Assembly: GCF_003586305.1 (NCBI RefSeq)
Contig: NZ_QXJI01000004.1
Coordinates: 62,001-126,000, forward strand
DNA from: Cognatilysobacter tabacisoli
GTDB taxonomy: Bacteria; Pseudomonadota; Gammaproteobacteria; Xanthomonadales; Xanthomonadaceae
DNA length: 64,000 nucleotides
Direction of reading: 5' to 3'
A program made the translations under genes and the position numbers. The notes under the pieces are model-generated. The model saw only the letters and a list, made by a program, of their open reading frames with translations. It searched no databases and was not told the DNA's origin. Shown here one piece after another: positions 61,009 through 64,000 of the stretch (positions within the stretch are counted from its first letter, which is position 1; each line of letters opens with the position of its first letter).

Positions 61009-61932
61009 CTACGCCGCCAGCCGGTGCTCGTAGTACGGCCGCTCGCGGTCGTCGAGGATCGCGTACAGCGACGCGAGGTCGAGCGGGTCCGGCTGCAGCC
61101 ATGCGTCGACGTGCTCGCGGCGGATCGGGATGATGCAGCGGTCGTGTCCGGCGGCGGCGACCTCGGGCGGCGGCTCGTCGGTGATCGCGGCGAACGACAG
61201 CAGCTCGCTGCCGTCCCGCTCGACCGTGCGCGACCACAGGCACGCGATCACCATCTCGCGGTGGTCCTGCGGGGCGAACTCCAGCACCACGTCGCGGCCG
61301 TCGCGCTGCACGTGCTCGTAGAACGCGGTGGCCAGCACCACGCCGTGGCTGTGGCCGAACAGCGCGCCCCAGCTCTTCTCCAGCTTGTCGCGGCGCGCGT
61401 TGTAGGTGCCCGGGTACTTGCGCTCGGTGGCCTCGGTCCAGCCGGGCATGCGGCACTGGTAGCGCATCGGCCGCACCACCTTGCGGCCGTCCTCGACCGC
61501 CATCACCGGCACGAAGCTGCCGGGAAAGATCCGCGAATCGCGCGGCAGCGGCTCGCTGCGGCGCAGGTCGGCCAGCTGCGCCTTGATCTGCGCGATCTTG
61601 TTGCCGGAGATGCGCAGGTCCTCCTGCGCCTTCTTCGTCGTCTTCGCCTGCAGGCTGCGCTCGGCGTCGGCGCGGCGTCGGGTCTGGGCGAACAGCTCCT
61701 GCTCCAGCCGCGACGCGTCGGCCTCGTCCCACGCGCGCACCAGCTCGGCCAGCTCCGGCGGGCCCTCGCGCAGCAGGTCCAGGTCCATCGCGCGCGGCGT
61801 GCGCGGGCGCCGGTACGGGTCGCGGTCGCGGTCGATCCAGTACCGCTGCACGTACGACTTCAGGTCCATCACCGCGCCGAACTCGCGCTGGTACTTGCGG
61901 AACTCGGCGCGGACCAACGCGGAGTAGCACAT
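61009..61932 (-). CDS. SRAP (HMCES/YedK-type) protein with coiled-coil insert
   Basis: A 307-residue SOS-response-associated peptidase. Cys2 (MCYSALV), which forms a covalent thiazolidine with abasic sites, is right at the start after Met removal. Further active-site residues are Asn178 (YNARRDK), Glu206 (ATAFYEHV) and His263 (HDRCIIPI). Unlike YedK (about 220 residues) it carries an extra charged helical insert at about residues 45-125 (DEADASRLEQELFAQTRRRA, then QEDLRISGNKIAQIKAQLAD), probably a coiled coil. Role: shields abasic sites in single-stranded DNA. ATG 61932 is fixed by the need for Cys at position 2; in-frame upstream starts are excluded. Confidence 0.93.
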   Translation of the reverse strand: MCYSALVRAEFRKYQREFGAVMDLKSYVQRYWIDRDRDPYRRPRTPRAMDLDLLREGPPELAELVRAWDEADASRLEQELFAQTRRRADAERSLQAKTTKKAQEDLRISGNKIAQIKAQLADLRRSEPLPRDSRIFPGSFVPVMAVEDGRKVVRPMRYQCRMPGWTEATERKYPGTYNARRDKLEKSWGALFGHSHGVVLATAFYEHVQRDGRDVVLEFAPQDHREMVIACLWSRTVERDGSELLSFAAITDEPPPEVAAAGHDRCIIPIRREHVDAWLQPDPLDLASLYAILDDRERPYYEHRLAA

Positions 61933-62062
61933 GGCGGGCCTCGGGGTCGGGTGCGTCGGGCGCATTGTCGCGCGCCGGGCGTGCACGCGCGGCGGCGAGC
62001 CCGAGAACGCGGGCGGGCCGGCACTGCCGGCCCGCCGCGTCGTCAGCCGATGGCGCGGTCGG

Positions 62063-62677
62063 TCAGCGCCAGACGCGATCGGGCATGACGTCGGCGCACG
62101 GCGAGGCGCTGCCGGCCGGCATCATCTGCTGCAGCATCTGCGCCATCTGCCGCGCGTAGGCATCGGCGTCGGCTTCGGTCGACGTGCTGCGCTTCATTGC
62201 CACGCCGGCGCACGCGGCCCACACCTGCACGTTGGCCGAGTCGGTCTCGATGCGCGCGGCGTAGGACTCGGCCAGTGCCTCCCAGCGTCCGCTTTCGGCC
62301 GACTCGACGATCGCATCGGCGCCGCCGGACATCAGCACCAGCCGCGAGCCGACGTTGCCCGGCACATCGGGCTTGAACGCCTCGATCGTGCGCGCATCGA
62401 GGTAGCGGATGCCGTAGTTGGTCTGGGTGTTGTCGTTGTAGAAGTGGAACTCGTCGTCGTCGATGCGCGCGTACGGCGAGCGCTTGTTCGGCTCGACGAC
62501 CACCAGCCCGTCGCCGTCGCGCTGGACGTCGATCGTGTAGCTGCCGCCTTCGAGCATGTAGGTGCCCGGGGTGACGTCGGCGGCGAGCGCGGCCGGCGTG
62601 GCGCAGGCGGTGAGCAGTGCGAGCGCGAGTGCGGCGCGCGGCGCGGCGATCCGCGCGCGCGGATGGAGCTTCAGCAT
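62063..62677 (-). CDS. Exported protein of unknown function
   Basis: A 204-residue exported protein with a signal peptide (AALALALLTACATPAALAAD; the Cys could make it a lipoprotein, but the match is weak). A beta-rich middle (GTYMLEGGSYTIDVQRDGDG, then FHFYNDNTQTNYGIRYLDAR) is followed by a helical C-terminus with two further Cys. No family is recognised. Confidence 0.7.
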   Translation of the reverse strand: MLKLHPRARIAAPRAALALALLTACATPAALAADVTPGTYMLEGGSYTIDVQRDGDGLVVVEPNKRSPYARIDDDEFHFYNDNTQTNYGIRYLDARTIEAFKPDVPGNVGSRLVLMSGGADAIVESAESGRWEALAESYAARIETDSANVQVWAACAGVAMKRSTSTEADADAYARQMAQMLQQMMPAGSASPCADVMPDRVWR

Positions 62678-62839
62678 GGTGTCCCCCTATGGACTGGCGT
62701 GCCCGCGCGGCGCAGCCGCGCGTGGCCCGGCCACGGTGCGGCCCGCGGCGGCCGCCGGCAAGTGCCGGAGCCGCGGAAGGCGACCGCCGCCGGCGCCGCT
62801 GCTAGGCTCGGATGAGTTTCTCGACGGCCGGAGCACCGC

Positions 62840-64000
62840 ATGACCCGTTTCCAGTTCCTGCTCGCCGCGCTGCTGGCGCTGTGCAGCGCCGGTGCGCTGG
62901 CCGCGCCGCCGGCGACGCTGCGCGTCGACCTGCAGCACGGCGGTGACGCGACCGCGGAGCACTACGCGCTCGAGCGGGTCGTGGTCGAGCCGCTGCCGTG
63001 GCCGGGCCACCCGCAGCGCGCGATCGACACGACCAACCGCGGCAGCCAGAAGTTCGAGGTGGCCGACGCGGCCAGCGGCCGGGTGCTGTACTCGCGTGGC
63101 TACTCGACGGTGTTCGGCGAATGGCGCACGACCGACGAGGCCAAGGGCCTGCAGCGCAGCTTCCAGGAGTCGCTGCGCTTCCCGATGCCGGACGCGCCGG
63201 TGCGGGTGACCGTGTTCGGCCGCGACGCCGCCAACGCGTTCGCGCCGCAGTGGTCGGTGACGGTCGATCCGAAGGCGCTCGACGTCGAGCGCGGCGTGCC
63301 GGCGGCGGTCAAGCCCATCGCGATCCGCACCAGCGGCGACCCGGCCGACAAGGTCGACCTGCTGCTGCTCGGCGACGGCTACACCGCGGCGGAGCTGGGT
63401 GCGTTCGAGGCGCGGGCGCGCGAGCTGTCCGACTACCTGTTCAGCGTGTCGCCGTTCAAGGAGCGCGCGGCCGACTTCAACGTGTGGGCGCTGGCGCGGC
63501 CGGTGCCGGAGTCCGGCATCAGCCGGCCGTCGACCGGCGTGCAGCGCGCGACGTCGACCGGCGCGCGCTACGACATCTTCGGCAGCGAGCGCTACATCCT
63601 GACCCTCGACAACCGCGCGTTCCGCGAGCTGGCGCAGCACGCGCCGTACGAGTTCGTCGAGATCATGGTCAACGGCGAGACCTACGGCGGCGGTGGGATC
63701 TTCGGCCAGTTCAGTACCGTCGCGGCCAACAACGACTGGCGCAACTACCTGTTCGTGCACGAGTTTGGCCACCACTTCGCCGGGCTGGCCGACGAGTACT
63801 ACACCTCGCCGGTCGCCTACGCCGCGGCCGACACGCCGACGGTCGAGCCGTGGGAGCCGAACGTGACCGCGCTGCTCGATCCGGCGCGGCCGAAGTGGCG
63901 CGTGGATGCCGCCACGCCGGTGCCGACGCCGTGGCCCAAGGGGCGGTTCGAGGCGTACCAGAAGCAGTACCAGGCGCGGCGCGCGCAGCTTCGCGCCGAG
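62840..64000 (+). CDS. Secreted M64-type metallopeptidase, 3' end outside window
   Basis: An open reading frame of 387 codons that continues past the window. The signal peptide is MTRFQFLLAALLALCSAGALA. A beta-sandwich N-terminal part (about 25-150) leads to the peptidase core LLLLGDGYTAAELGAFEARA (about 175-194). The zinc motif HEFGHHFAGLADEYY lies near residue 307, matching the HExxHxxxxxE pattern of IgA peptidase M64 family enzymes. It is probably an extracellular protease; the missing C-terminus may carry further domains. The M11-type protease at 8026 shows that the organism secretes several metalloproteases. Confidence 0.9.
   Translation, partial: MTRFQFLLAALLALCSAGALAAPPATLRVDLQHGGDATAEHYALERVVVEPLPWPGHPQRAIDTTNRGSQKFEVADAASGRVLYSRGYSTVFGEWRTTDEAKGLQRSFQESLRFPMPDAPVRVTVFGRDAANAFAPQWSVTVDPKALDVERGVPAAVKPIAIRTSGDPADKVDLLLLGDGYTAAELGAFEARARELSDYLFSVSPFKERAADFNVWALARPVPESGISRPSTGVQRATSTGARYDIFGSERYILTLDNRAFRELAQHAPYEFVEIMVNGETYGGGGIFGQFSTVAANNDWRNYLFVHEFGHHFAGLADEYYTSPVAYAAADTPTVEPWEPNVTALLDPARPKWRVDAATPVPTPWPKGRFEAYQKQYQARRAQLRAE

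Overview
The window is GC-rich chromosomal DNA from a gammaproteobacterium, most likely of the Lysobacteraceae/Xanthomonadaceae (Lysobacter or Luteimonas-like). This is inferred from base composition, the protein families and the use of TAGAAT-like -10 boxes; no rRNA or tRNA gene is present to test it. Genes are dense on both strands, and the first and last genes run off the window.

Region 1 (1-13 kb): a truncated TPR lipoprotein, a Dph6-like ATP pyrophosphatase, PEP carboxylase (ppc), and a compact formaldehyde-detoxification operon frmR-frmA-frmB with a palindromic operator. A secreted M11-type metalloprotease, a large membrane-anchored exported protein and a LuxR-type regulator follow. Region 2 (13-31 kb): a giant TolB-propeller/amidohydrolase, a DegV protein, a DsbA-like isomerase and a diguanylate cyclase. 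Then come a coupled pair of exported amidohydrolases (the second without metal ligands), AMP nucleosidase, a GFA protein and small conserved proteins. Two methyltransferases, a glutaredoxin/A-type-like/rhodanese triple fusion, a polysaccharide deacetylase, an SGNH hydrolase and an AlaA-like aminotransferase complete the region. Region 3 (31-45 kb): rsgA (with an unusual start), a QEGLA-motif protein and the hybrid malic enzyme maeB. A six-gene minus-strand signalling operon (histidine kinase, two receivers, PP2C phosphatase, RsbW-like kinase, STAS antagonist) lies next to the divergent aceE.

Region 4 (45-50.5 kb) is accessory. Directly after aceE, where aceF would often be expected, base composition becomes visibly more AT-rich. 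The region holds a PD-(D/E)XK nuclease, a membrane-anchored NACHT/STAND NTPase with a small two-helix membrane protein just upstream, an Excalibur-domain protein and an AspBHI/Mrr-like modification-dependent restriction enzyme. It reads as a small defence island, and the NACHT pair is the best candidate for an undescribed system.

Region 5 (50.5-64 kb): a 21-bp tandem repeat array, small exported proteins, two identical 37-bp hairpins and two identical 42-bp elements near a serine hydrolase and a metallophosphoesterase. The end of the window holds two disordered hydrophilic proteins, a bifunctional class A PBP, a hemerythrin, an SRAP protein and a truncated M64-type peptidase.

Links between genes: FrmR/A/B sense and remove formaldehyde through glutathione. 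PEP carboxylase, MaeB and AceE sit around the PEP-pyruvate-oxaloacetate node. The 36.4-42.0 kb operon looks like a sensory input feeding a partner-switching output whose final target is not encoded nearby.
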